From positions 1-6,822 of the forward strand of contig SKXS01000186.1 of NCBI GenBank assembly GCA_007128345.1: a stretch of DNA of 6,822 nucleotides, read 5' to 3'. The notes below the pieces were generated by a model. That model was not told the origin of the DNA and did not search any database. It was given only the letters and a program-made list of their open reading frames with translations. Both the position numbers and the translations under genes were made by a program. Below are positions 1 through 3,680 of the stretch, piece after piece. The DNA is from Spirochaetia bacterium. Its GTDB lineage: Bacteria; Spirochaetota; Spirochaetia; PWKH01. Positions within the stretch are counted from its first letter, which is position 1; each line of letters begins with the position of its first letter.

Positions 1-98
1 GGTGCTGTTCGTTTCCCCTCTATCCATGCGTTGTCCTTGCCGTGCGGCCCGCGGGTCAATTCATAGATGTGGGCCTCATACATGAATGCTTTCTTCAT
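1..98 (-). CDS. Small phage protein of unknown function, cut by the left window edge
   Basis: Reading leftward from ATG at 98, 32 codons are visible (MKKAFMYEAHIYELTRG...) before the window ends, so the C-terminus is missing. The start is well supported: a strong AGGAGG Shine-Dalgarno lies about 5 bases upstream, and a good promoter lies 25-53 bases upstream. No family is recognised; the visible part is a mixed polar and aromatic segment without a signal peptide or membrane segment. Having its own promoter separates it from the leftward train upstream (161-1605). The gene is likely real but its product is unknown. Confidence 0.7.
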   Translation of the reverse strand, partial: MKKAFMYEAHIYELTRGPHGKDNAWIEGKRTA

Positions 99-122
99 AC
101 TTCCTCCTGTATTGTTGAAACC

Positions 123-151
123 CTTATATCATATCGATATATGAATGTCAA
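123..151 (-). promoter_or_regulatory. Strong sigma70-type promoter for the leftmost leftward gene
   Basis: On the minus strand there is a perfect TTGACA -35 (146-151), a 17-base spacer and a TATAAG -10 (123-128), followed 25 bases later by the start codon at 98. The spacer contains the 10-base palindrome ATATCGATAT (131-140), which could be a repressor site lying between the two promoter boxes. The -35 begins 9 bases after the stop codon of the preceding gene. This is the best promoter in the window by match to consensus. Confidence 0.75.
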
Positions 152-160
152 CATGTTATT

Positions 161-373
161 TTATACCATTATATGGCCTCGTGCATACACCTTGAGCATG
201 TAGCTTTGGCCTTTCATCGCGAGCAGCACTGCTTCAAAGGCGGCAGCCTCTCCTTGCGCCTTGTTGCGCAGTTCGATTACTTGAGGGTTTATGTTCCCTT
301 GGCAGGCTTCTATGTAGGCCAGTTTGTTTTGGCGGGCCTGTTCAAGGGTCTCAATCATCTCTTTCTTCTTCAT
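161..373 (-). CDS. Hypothetical 70-residue helical protein
   Basis: The 70-residue protein starts with KKKE and is rich in Ala, Glu, Gln and Lys through residues 1-55 (for example EQARQNKLAY and NKAQGEAAAFEAVLLAMKG), so it should be mostly alpha-helical, perhaps a short coiled coil. No catalytic motif, signal peptide or membrane segment is visible. An AGGAAA Shine-Dalgarno lies about 7-8 bases before the ATG at 373. It starts 20 bases after the stop of the 120-residue gene upstream and is the last gene of the leftward train before an independent promoter. No family is recognised; size and context suit a phage accessory protein. Confidence 0.65.
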   Translation of the reverse strand: MKKKEMIETLEQARQNKLAYIEACQGNINPQVIELRNKAQGEAAAFEAVLLAMKGQSYMLKVYARGHIMV

Positions 374-393
374 GTCAGTATTTCCTTTCCACT

Positions 394-756
394 TTAGGGC
401 AGATTTCCTTTCGTTACGTGTGTGAAAACCTCCGGGTTCGTTACGCCCGTTTCTCGTACTGCCAATTCTTCTATGTATTGGCGCAGTTTCTTTTCCCCTC
501 TCCTGCTCAGGTCGTCCGTGTAGGAGGTTGCGATATAGTTATCCCATCGTTGTTTCGTTTCGTTCCACCCGGAGAGTTCGGTGACTTCACATGAGATATT
601 TTTTATTCCTTTATGGAGGTACAGGCGATGCACCCGCCGCTTGTCGGCGGTGTGGTCGTCTTCGTAGATGTCAAGGGACACGAATCCGCACCCCCTGTAC
701 CATTGAAACATGGTGCATCTCTCCAGAAAATGCACCACATCGTTCATGTCTTTCAT
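394..756 (-). CDS. Hypothetical 120-residue phage protein
   Basis: The 120-residue protein begins MKDMNDVVHFLERC. It is soluble and mixed alpha/beta in composition, with an aromatic stretch MFQWYRGCGFVSLDIYEDD at residues 16-34, three cysteines and a Lys/Arg/Glu-rich segment near residues 85-100. No known motif is recognised. AGGAG lies about 7 bases before the ATG at 756, and the start overlaps the upstream stop as ATGA (753-756), which indicates translational coupling to the 54-residue gene before it. It is the largest product of the leftward train, so it may be the main function of that group, but nothing in the sequence tells what that is. Confidence 0.7.
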   Translation of the reverse strand: MKDMNDVVHFLERCTMFQWYRGCGFVSLDIYEDDHTADKRRVHRLYLHKGIKNISCEVTELSGWNETKQRWDNYIATSYTDDLSRRGEKKLRQYIEELAVRETGVTNPEVFTHVTKGNLP

Positions 757-917
757 TTATTTTCTCCTAGTTGGTTGCCCTGCTGGTCATAGACAGAGCA
801 GGGTGTGTTTGTTTCGTGTTCTCTTTCCACGGCATATTCAATCGCCGCTTCGTCGTCGGGTAGGTCCAACTCGAACCACCCGCTGTCTTCAACTACAAAC
901 ATGTATTTTTTATTCAT
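753..917 (-). CDS. Small acidic protein, 54 residues, unknown function
   Basis: I place the start at ATG 917 rather than at the in-frame ATG at 1067, because AAAGGAGAG lies 4-5 bases before 917, whereas the longer version would have to read through a low-quality N-terminus and overlap the 44-residue gene at 988-1122. The product (MNKKYMFVVEDSGWFELDLPDD...) is strongly acidic, with a pattern of strand, then the helix EAAIEYAVEREHE, then the strand SVYDQQGNQLGE, a compact alpha/beta layout common among small phage proteins. Its stop overlaps the next start as ATGA. Function is not recognisable. Confidence 0.7.
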   Translation of the reverse strand: MNKKYMFVVEDSGWFELDLPDDEAAIEYAVEREHETNTPCSVYDQQGNQLGENK

Positions 918-934
918 GTTTCTCTCCTTTTGTT

Positions 935-959
935 TCCGGCTTGCGCCACTCGGGCCGGA
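935..959 (-). promoter_or_regulatory. Hairpin in the 70-base gap before the 54-residue gene
   Basis: A 6-bp stem TCCGGC (935-940) / GCCGGA (954-959) with a 13-base loop lies just upstream of the Shine-Dalgarno of the gene starting at 917. A second small CCCG/CGGG stem lies a few bases further upstream. On the leftward mRNA these could affect translation or RNA stability. The evidence is only the inverted repeat itself. Confidence 0.3.
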
Positions 960-987
960 GTCTCGTTTCCCGTGGCCGGGTTCGTTT

Positions 988-1122
988 TTAGTAGTTTCCC
1001 TGTCTCTTTCTTTCGTTGAAAGCAAGGCGCAGGTGCTTTGCCCATTGCCCGTTGCGTCGGGCCGCACACATGTGCATCCAGACGCGGACGCATCTATACT
1101 TGAGTATCGTTTCCGGACTCAT
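988..1122 (-). CDS. Small basic protein, 44 residues, unknown function
   Basis: This short ORF is supported by a near-perfect Shine-Dalgarno (AAGGAGGAG, about 3-5 bases before ATG 1122) and by a 4-base ATGA overlap with the stop of the upstream 66-residue gene. The 44-residue product (MSPETILKYRCVRVWMHMCAARRNGQWAKHLRLAF...) is very basic, with Arg/Lys throughout, two cysteines (11 and 19) and three Trp/Tyr positions, and looks helical. It could bind nucleic acid or a host protein; I recognise no family. Small basic early phage proteins are often host-takeover factors, but that is only a contextual guess. Confidence 0.65.
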   Translation of the reverse strand: MSPETILKYRCVRVWMHMCAARRNGQWAKHLRLAFNERKRQGNY

Positions 1123-1319
1123 GCTCTCCTCCTTATTTTTAGGTGGGGATTCGTTTCGCAGTAGTAGACCTGCCCGTCACAGATAAGGTCCTGCAAGGCA
1201 CGGTCGAACGAGTCGGGACAGCCTGCTCGTTTTCTGAGCACATCCACGCGCTGATCCTTCTCCAGCGTGGCGGTCAGGATGCGTTGGTGCTGTTTGAGCA
1301 CCTTCTTCATCGTTAGCAT
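1119..1319 (-). CDS. Small protein with possible winged-helix DNA-binding fold, 66 residues
   Basis: Possible starts are ATG 1337, 1319 and 1310. I prefer 1319 because AAGGGGG lies about 5 bases before it; it overlaps the upstream stop by 7 bases. The 66-residue product shows helix 7-20 (LKQHQRILTATLE), helix 23-32 (QRVDVLRKRA), a third helix around 37-48 (SFDRALQDLICD) and then a hairpin-like GQVYYCETNPHLKIRRRA with a basic tail. That order resembles a winged helix-turn-helix domain whose recognition helix is residues 37-48. The resemblance is by pattern only. The stop overlaps the next start (ATGA). If the fold is right, this is a candidate regulator of the leftward genes. Confidence 0.65.
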   Translation of the reverse strand: MLTMKKVLKQHQRILTATLEKDQRVDVLRKRAGCPDSFDRALQDLICDGQVYYCETNPHLKIRRRA

Positions 1320-1504
1320 AGCAGCCCCCTTTCCCACTGTTTAACTGCTGCCAGTTCGTAGTCTGGCTCCGGCTCTGGTTCTGGTTCGTTACGGACGGCA
1401 TCCCGCCATTGCACTCGATGCACCGGAACATATTCCGGGTGCATGGTGAAGTCGTCTTCCGTTACGGGCATGATTGCCCCATTCGTTGTGTCGTATACTG
1501 TCAT
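1313..1504 (-). CDS. Hypothetical 63-residue protein with Glu-Pro repeat
   Basis: The 63-residue protein is acidic and carries an EPEPEPEP run (residues 40-47) followed by DYELAAVKQWERG. Glu-Pro runs form stiff, extended linkers, so the N-terminal part (MTVYDTTNGAIMPVTEDDF) and the C-terminal helix may be held apart. AGGAGAGG lies 4 bases before ATG 1504, and the start overlaps the stop of the 34-residue membrane gene as ATGA. No family is recognised. Confidence 0.65.
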   Translation of the reverse strand: MTVYDTTNGAIMPVTEDDFTMHPEYVPVHRVQWRDAVRNEPEPEPEPDYELAAVKQWERGLLC

Positions 1505-1605
1505 TTTTCCTCTCCTCTTGTTCTGCGTGTTGCAATTAGCGCAATCACTGTCCCGGCAACCGCCGGGATGATCACGCCAAAGATTACTGACTGAAGCTCA
1601 AGCAT
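1501..1605 (-). CDS. Single-pass membrane miniprotein, 34 residues
   Basis: This 34-residue ORF (MLELQSVIFGVIIPAVAGTVIALIA...) has one clear hydrophobic segment at residues 7-25, then a basic tail (TRRTRGEEK), predicting N-out, C-in by the positive-inside rule. AAAGGAAA lies about 7-8 bases before ATG 1605, and its stop overlaps the next start as ATGA, so it is the first gene of the leftward train. Very short single-span proteins in phages include holin-like, spanin-like and host-inhibitory peptides; this one is far from the lysis or terminase genes, so a host membrane-modifying role is as likely as lysis. No family is recognised. It would be missed by an ordinary length cutoff. Confidence 0.6.
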   Translation of the reverse strand: MLELQSVIFGVIIPAVAGTVIALIATRRTRGEEK

Positions 1606-1638
1606 GGCTTGTTTCCTTTCGTTTCGCCCTGTTATTGT

Positions 1639-1745
1639 AGGCGGCAAACCGGTGGGCGTGCCGGTAAACCGCCTGATTGCAGGTAGAGCGTCTGCCCTAC
1701 CTGCGGAGATTGCAAAGTGGGGCAGACTATTTACACCCGTCTGCC
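1639..1745 (+). promoter_or_regulatory. Three consecutive stem-loops with an alternative pairing
   Basis: Stem 1: AGGCGG (1639-1644) / CCGCCT (1669-1674), then ACCGG / CCGGT enclosing an 8-base loop. Stem 2: GCAGGTAG (1679-1686) / CTACCTGC (1697-1704). Stem 3: GGCAGAC (1721-1727) / GTCTGCC (1739-1745). The loop of stem 2 contains a second GTCTGCC (1690-1696), so GGCAGAC can pair with either copy. Such competition is typical of riboswitch-like or pseudoknotted RNA. GATTGCA is repeated on both sides of stem 2 (1675-1681 and 1708-1714). Confidence 0.45.
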
Positions 1746-1752
1746 AGGGGCG

Positions 1753-1767
1753 AGTAACAATGTTACT
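1753..1767. repeat. Palindrome AGTAACA-n-TGTTACT, copy 1
   Basis: A perfect 7-base-arm palindrome (AGTAACA, central A at 1760, TGTTACT). The same core recurs in a longer palindrome at 2123-2145, centred 374 bases away. It is either a dimeric-protein operator or an RNA hairpin. Confidence 0.55.
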
Positions 1768-2110
1768 GATGACAAAGTACCCTTGCCGAACCGCTCACGT
1801 CAGGCCTTGCAGCACAAGGCAATCCATACGAGTTGGGTAGTGGGGGGCGGCCTCTCCTGTGAGTGCTTCGTTTCCCATTGTTCAGGAACATTCGTTCCGG
1901 GGTATTTTTTATGGGGTGTGATTCTTCACAGTTCGGCCTCGTGATCCTCCGTTGATGGAGGTTACGGGATTTGGCTGGTCAAGCCTCCGGCTATTCTTTA
2001 TCCAAGCCGCCTTTACGGTGTATACCGCTCCGGTATTCAGTGCCGTTCCGTTTATCGTAACGCTTGGGTACGTACTAGGCTATGCCGCTTTATCGTTTGT
2101 ATGGAGTTGA

Positions 2111-2153
2111 CGGGGTTACGGCGGCTAGTAACAGTGTTACTAGCCATGCCCCG
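2111..2153. repeat. Palindrome with AGTAACA-n-TGTTACT core, copy 2, with outer GC stem
   Basis: A perfect palindrome with 11-base arms (GGCTAGTAACA, 2123-2133, and TGTTACTAGCC, 2135-2145, central G at 2134). It is enclosed by an outer CGGGG (2111-2115) / CCCCG (2149-2153) stem across a 7 by 3 internal loop. The core matches copy 1 except at the central base. A TTGACG sequence lies at 2107-2112, so a regulated promoter is possible, but no good -10 follows it. Confidence 0.55.
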
Positions 2154-2182
2154 GCCTGCTAAGACACTCGCAGGCTCGTCTT
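2154..2182 (+). other. Pseudoknot-like arrangement
   Basis: Stem GCCTGC (2154-2159) / GCAGGC (2170-2175) has in its 10-base loop AAGAC (2161-2165), which is complementary to GTCTT (2178-2182) just beyond the stem. The order stem 1 5', stem 2 5', stem 1 3', stem 2 3' is that of an H-type pseudoknot. It follows the palindrome at 2111-2153 directly, in line with a folded RNA. Confidence 0.35.
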
Positions 2183-2408
2183 GTGCCTAGTCTTTAAGGG
2201 TGGACTGGTCACACCTCACGGAATTGCGCCGTTCGTTCGTTTCCGCATCGAAACGTGATGGCCAGTGTTTACGCGCCGGGTCTGGCCTATGCGCTGCGCT
2301 TGCGTTTGGTCGCCGGCTCGCAAGTCAAGCCGCTTGTTCGTTTCCGTTTGCTTAGGTTGAAACCGATAAACCCAGAGGCTGCGTGTAGCGGTACAGCAGC
2401 AGAAATCG

Positions 2409-2461
2409 TTTACAATTCATTCTGTACGCCCGGAAATCGGGAATGCAGAATGAAGTGTAAA
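2409..2461. repeat. 53-base long hairpin with inner stem
   Basis: The outer arms 2409-2424 and 2446-2461 pair over 16 positions with one mismatch (A2415/G2455). Inside, CCCG (2429-2432) pairs with CGGG (2438-2441) around a GAAAT loop, separated from the outer stem by 4 bases on each side. This is the longest inverted repeat in the window. There is no T tract after it, so it is not a typical intrinsic terminator; a structured RNA end, cruciform or small palindromic element is possible. Confidence 0.6.
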
Positions 2462-2466
2462 AGAGG

Positions 2467-2549
2467 ACGGACAATGTCCGTACGGACGGAAGTCTATAAA
2501 AACGGACAATGTCCGTACGGACACACGTCCATAACGGACAATTGTCCGT
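2467..2549. promoter_or_regulatory. Three operator-like palindromes ACGGACA / TGTCCGT
   Basis: Two perfect 21-base direct repeats (2467-2487 and 2502-2522) each hold the palindrome ACGGACA-A-TGTCCGT followed by ACGGAC. A third site (2534-2549) is a perfect 16-base palindrome, ACGGACAATTGTCCGT. Centres are about 35 and 33 bases apart, close to whole numbers of helical turns, which suits a dimeric repressor or activator binding one face of the DNA. TATAAA (2495-2500) lies between the first two. No matching -35 was found. No regulator in the window can be assigned to the sites. Confidence 0.6.
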
Positions 2550-2559
2550 AAACGTAAAT

Positions 2560-2591
2560 GGCCGCCTGCCGGTTAATCCCGGCAGGCGGCC
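2560..2591 (-). terminator. GC-rich hairpin after the 145-residue leftward gene
   Basis: A perfect 13-bp stem, GGCCGCCTGCCGG (2560-2572) / CCGGCAGGCGGCC (2579-2591), with a 6-base loop, lies 18 bases past the stop codon of the leftward gene. In the leftward RNA it is followed by ATTTACGTTTA, a poor but T-containing tail, so intrinsic termination is plausible. It would also block rightward transcription coming from the structured region, acting as a boundary. Confidence 0.6.
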
Positions 2592-2609
2592 TATAGGGTT
2601 AAGTGTCAT

Positions 2610-3047
2610 TTACTTCAGAGATAAGATTATTGATTCAATCTCTGATACCGTGAGACCCCTATCAATCCAGCTCTCAATCGTACTTTTAACCCTGGCAATG
2701 TCCGGTTTGATTTTGGGTTGCGTCTTTCCGGTCTTCATTCCGAGGCGGGACATCAGACGGGTTTTCCGCTTTTCAATAGCGTGCTTCGTAAAACCGCCTT
2801 TTTGCAGAATAGGAATACACTCCTCTTTCCAAAGTTTATCAAATACGGCTTTGTCTTCGCATTTAATATCCTTTGTGATAGCGCGTGCGCGTGCGTGCGC
2901 TTTACGAGCGGACACTTGCGACGTGCACCAACCCACCATAGTGTCGCGCAATTGATCGTCAGACACGTCGACGTAATCGACTGCCTTCGATTTGCTCTGC
3001 GGCGTAGGCAATTCCTCTATCCGCAATGGTTTTTCTTTCTTACTCAT
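2610..3047 (-). CDS. Basic 145-residue protein of unknown function
   Basis: The 145-residue protein starts MSKKEKPLRIEELPTPQSKS. It has a flexible, charged N-terminus (1-25), a helical middle with a striking basic run KAHARARAITKD (49-60), three cysteines (41, 63, 77), a second basic helix KHAIEKRKTRLMSRLGMKTGKT (88-109) and a C-terminal helical pair DRGLTVSEIESIILSLK. The overall character suggests binding to nucleic acid or to an acidic partner; no catalytic motif is seen. GGAAGGAAG lies about 6-8 bases before ATG 3047. It stands alone, with a terminator-like hairpin after it and an inverted repeat in its leader (3081-3115). The alternating purine-pyrimidine tract near 2881-2900 encodes the HARARA run. 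No family is recognised. Confidence 0.75.
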   Translation of the reverse strand: MSKKEKPLRIEELPTPQSKSKAVDYVDVSDDQLRDTMVGWCTSQVSARKAHARARAITKDIKCEDKAVFDKLWKEECIPILQKGGFTKHAIEKRKTRLMSRLGMKTGKTQPKIKPDIARVKSTIESWIDRGLTVSEIESIILSLK

Positions 3048-3080
3048 AACTACTTCCTTCCTATTCCCCGCTGTATTTTT

Positions 3081-3115
3081 AGAGATAGAGGCAAGCGGGG
3101 CGCGCCCCTATCTCT
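3081..3115. repeat. Inverted repeat with GGGGCGCGCCCC centre
   Basis: AGAGATAG (3081-3088) and CTATCTCT (3108-3115) form perfect 8-base arms. Within, the 12-base palindrome GGGGCGCGCCCC (3097-3108) overlaps the right arm by one base, so the two pairings partly compete. It lies 33-68 bases upstream of the leftward gene at 3047, in its likely leader or promoter, so an operator or attenuator is possible. No promoter could be assigned with confidence in the AT-rich block to its right. Confidence 0.45.
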
Positions 3116-3210
3116 ATTAACTATGCCACCACGCTAGCATATAGCGATATATACGTATAGCATAATTTCGGCTTTTTTTTGTAATATTTCGGCAATCACC
3201 AGCGACCGGC

Positions 3211-3265
3211 ATGATCCGACCCGCCCTCTACCGGCCGGCCATGATCGGGCCCACCCTCTACCGGC
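3211..3265. repeat. 30-base tandem repeat, two units
   Basis: The segments starting ATGATC at 3211 and 3241 match in 22 of 25 positions, both ending CCCTCTACCGGC, with an exact 30-base period. A shorter tandem, CCAGCACAG twice (3287-3304), follows. Neither is in a gene. Confidence 0.6.
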
Positions 3266-3409
3266 AGATACTACTGGTCGGCATTGCCAGCACAGCCAGC
3301 ACAGCGTTAGCGATAGCGCATCTCCTACAAGTTGCGGAGCACGCCCGCTATTGATGGGTGCACACGGGGGGGGGTCTACATTTTAAAGGGTACTTCATCT
3401 TAAGAGTAT

Positions 3410-3567
3410 TATCCCCCTTGCCGGCATCCCCTACTGGGTTATCCCCCTCATGGGTTATCCCCTCATGGGTTATCCCCCTTGCCGGCATCCCCTACTGCCA
3501 TATCCCCCTTGCCATTCCCTATCACGTATCCCTATCCCGTACCCCCTATCACGTATCCTAGCCATAC
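3410..3567. repeat. Iteron-like array of about eleven TATCCCC units
   Basis: Units beginning (T/C)ATCCCC start at 3410, 3425, 3440, 3456, 3471, 3486 and 3501 (lengths 15, 15, 16, 15, 15, 15, 14). More degenerate units start at 3515, 3527, 3540 and 3554. A two-unit block is repeated exactly over 28 bases (3409-3436 and 3470-3497), and CCCTATCACGTATCC occurs twice (3517-3531, 3544-3558). The minus strand has GGGG/GGGGG runs every 15 or so bases. GTTATCC resembles part of a DnaA box (TTATCCACA) but the ends differ. Candidates are replication iterons, small-terminase binding repeats, or a G-quadruplex-forming tract. Confidence 0.7.
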
Positions 3568-3579
3568 ACCTTTGCTATT

Positions 3580-3607
3580 GGGGGGGGAGGGGGCCCCAGA
3601 GGGGGGG
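3580..3607 (+). repeat. G-run cluster with quadruplex potential
   Basis: Three G tracts (3580-3587, 3589-3593 after a single A, and 3601-3607) lie within 28 bases and include the palindrome GGGGCCCC. Other G9 runs lie at 3366-3374 and 3748-3756. Long homopolymers are also prone to sequencing length error. Confidence 0.4.
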
Positions 3608-3639
3608 CCTTTGCTGGTGGCTAGGGAGGTCGTGGGATT

Positions 3640-3680
3640 AGCCACAGACATTTCCCTTGAGGAGCCACAGACATTTCCCT
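3640..3680. repeat. 18-base direct repeat, 23-base period
   Basis: AGCCACAGACATTTCCCT occurs exactly at 3640-3657 and 3663-3680, separated by 5 bases. It lies in the gene-free region right of the iteron-like array and could be a protein-binding site pair. Confidence 0.65.

Larger units (their letters stand above)
9..2345 (-). repeat. Dispersed octamer GGAAACGA, six copies in one orientation
   Basis: The + strand octamer TCGTTTCC (GGAAACGA on the minus strand) occurs at 9-16, 963-970, 1107-1114, 1868-1875, 2237-2244 and 2338-2345, always in the same orientation. Three copies (7-16, 2235-2244, 2336-2345) extend to the ten bases GTTCGTTTCC, and the seven-base core TCGTTTC also occurs at 555, 1151 and 1619. 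I find no copy right of 2345. Roughly 0.1 copies per strand would be expected by chance in a window this long. Copies lie both in genes and between them, so a single protein-binding or RNA-level role is unproven. Confidence 0.6.
1606..2559 (+). ncRNA. Candidate large structured non-coding RNA / structured intergenic region
   Basis: About 950 bases hold no ORF with a credible start, but many consecutive inverted repeats: 1639-1674 (two 5-6 bp stems around a symmetric CAA/AAA internal loop), 1679-1704 (8 bp), 1721-1745 (7 bp), 1753-1767, 1805-1821, 1941-1965, 2022-2036, 2111-2153, 2154-2175, 2187-2208, 2258-2287, 2299-2324 and 2409-2461. Several stems gain G-U pairs only if the + strand is the RNA (1943/1963, 2188/2207, 2425/2445), which favours rightward transcription. 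The region would then converge on the leftward gene at 2610, with the 2560-2591 hairpin between them. Giant structured RNAs such as GOLLD and ROOL are known from phages, but I cannot confirm membership. No tRNA T-loop signature was seen. No strong + strand promoter was found; a weak TATTGT -10 sits at 1633-1638. A leftward leader or cis-regulatory DNA is an alternative. Confidence 0.4.

Noticed and set aside
753..1067. Longer 104-residue version of the 54-residue gene starting at 1067
   Set aside because: It has no Shine-Dalgarno at 1067, an unlikely charged N-terminus, and would overlap the better supported 44-residue gene in another frame; 917 has AGGAGAG.
1786..1886. Leftward frames starting near 1880-1890 (27-42 codons)
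   Set aside because: Weak or no Shine-Dalgarno, and Pro/Arg-rich low-quality translation.
1604..1944. Rightward ORFs of 75-78 codons
   Set aside because: No Shine-Dalgarno, frames interrupted by strong hairpins, composition unlike the real genes.
1606..2559. tRNA genes or CRISPR array in the structured region
   Set aside because: No T-loop GTTCRA signature in tRNA context and no evenly spaced identical repeats with unique spacers.
2255..2609. ORFs of 85-98 codons on both strands
   Set aside because: They run through the 53-base hairpin and the operator-like palindromes, which explains the repeated VRT and PYG-type peptides; no start signals.
3174..3181. T8 run as an intrinsic terminator
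   Set aside because: No GC-rich stem precedes it; the nearby TATACGTATA palindrome is too weak.
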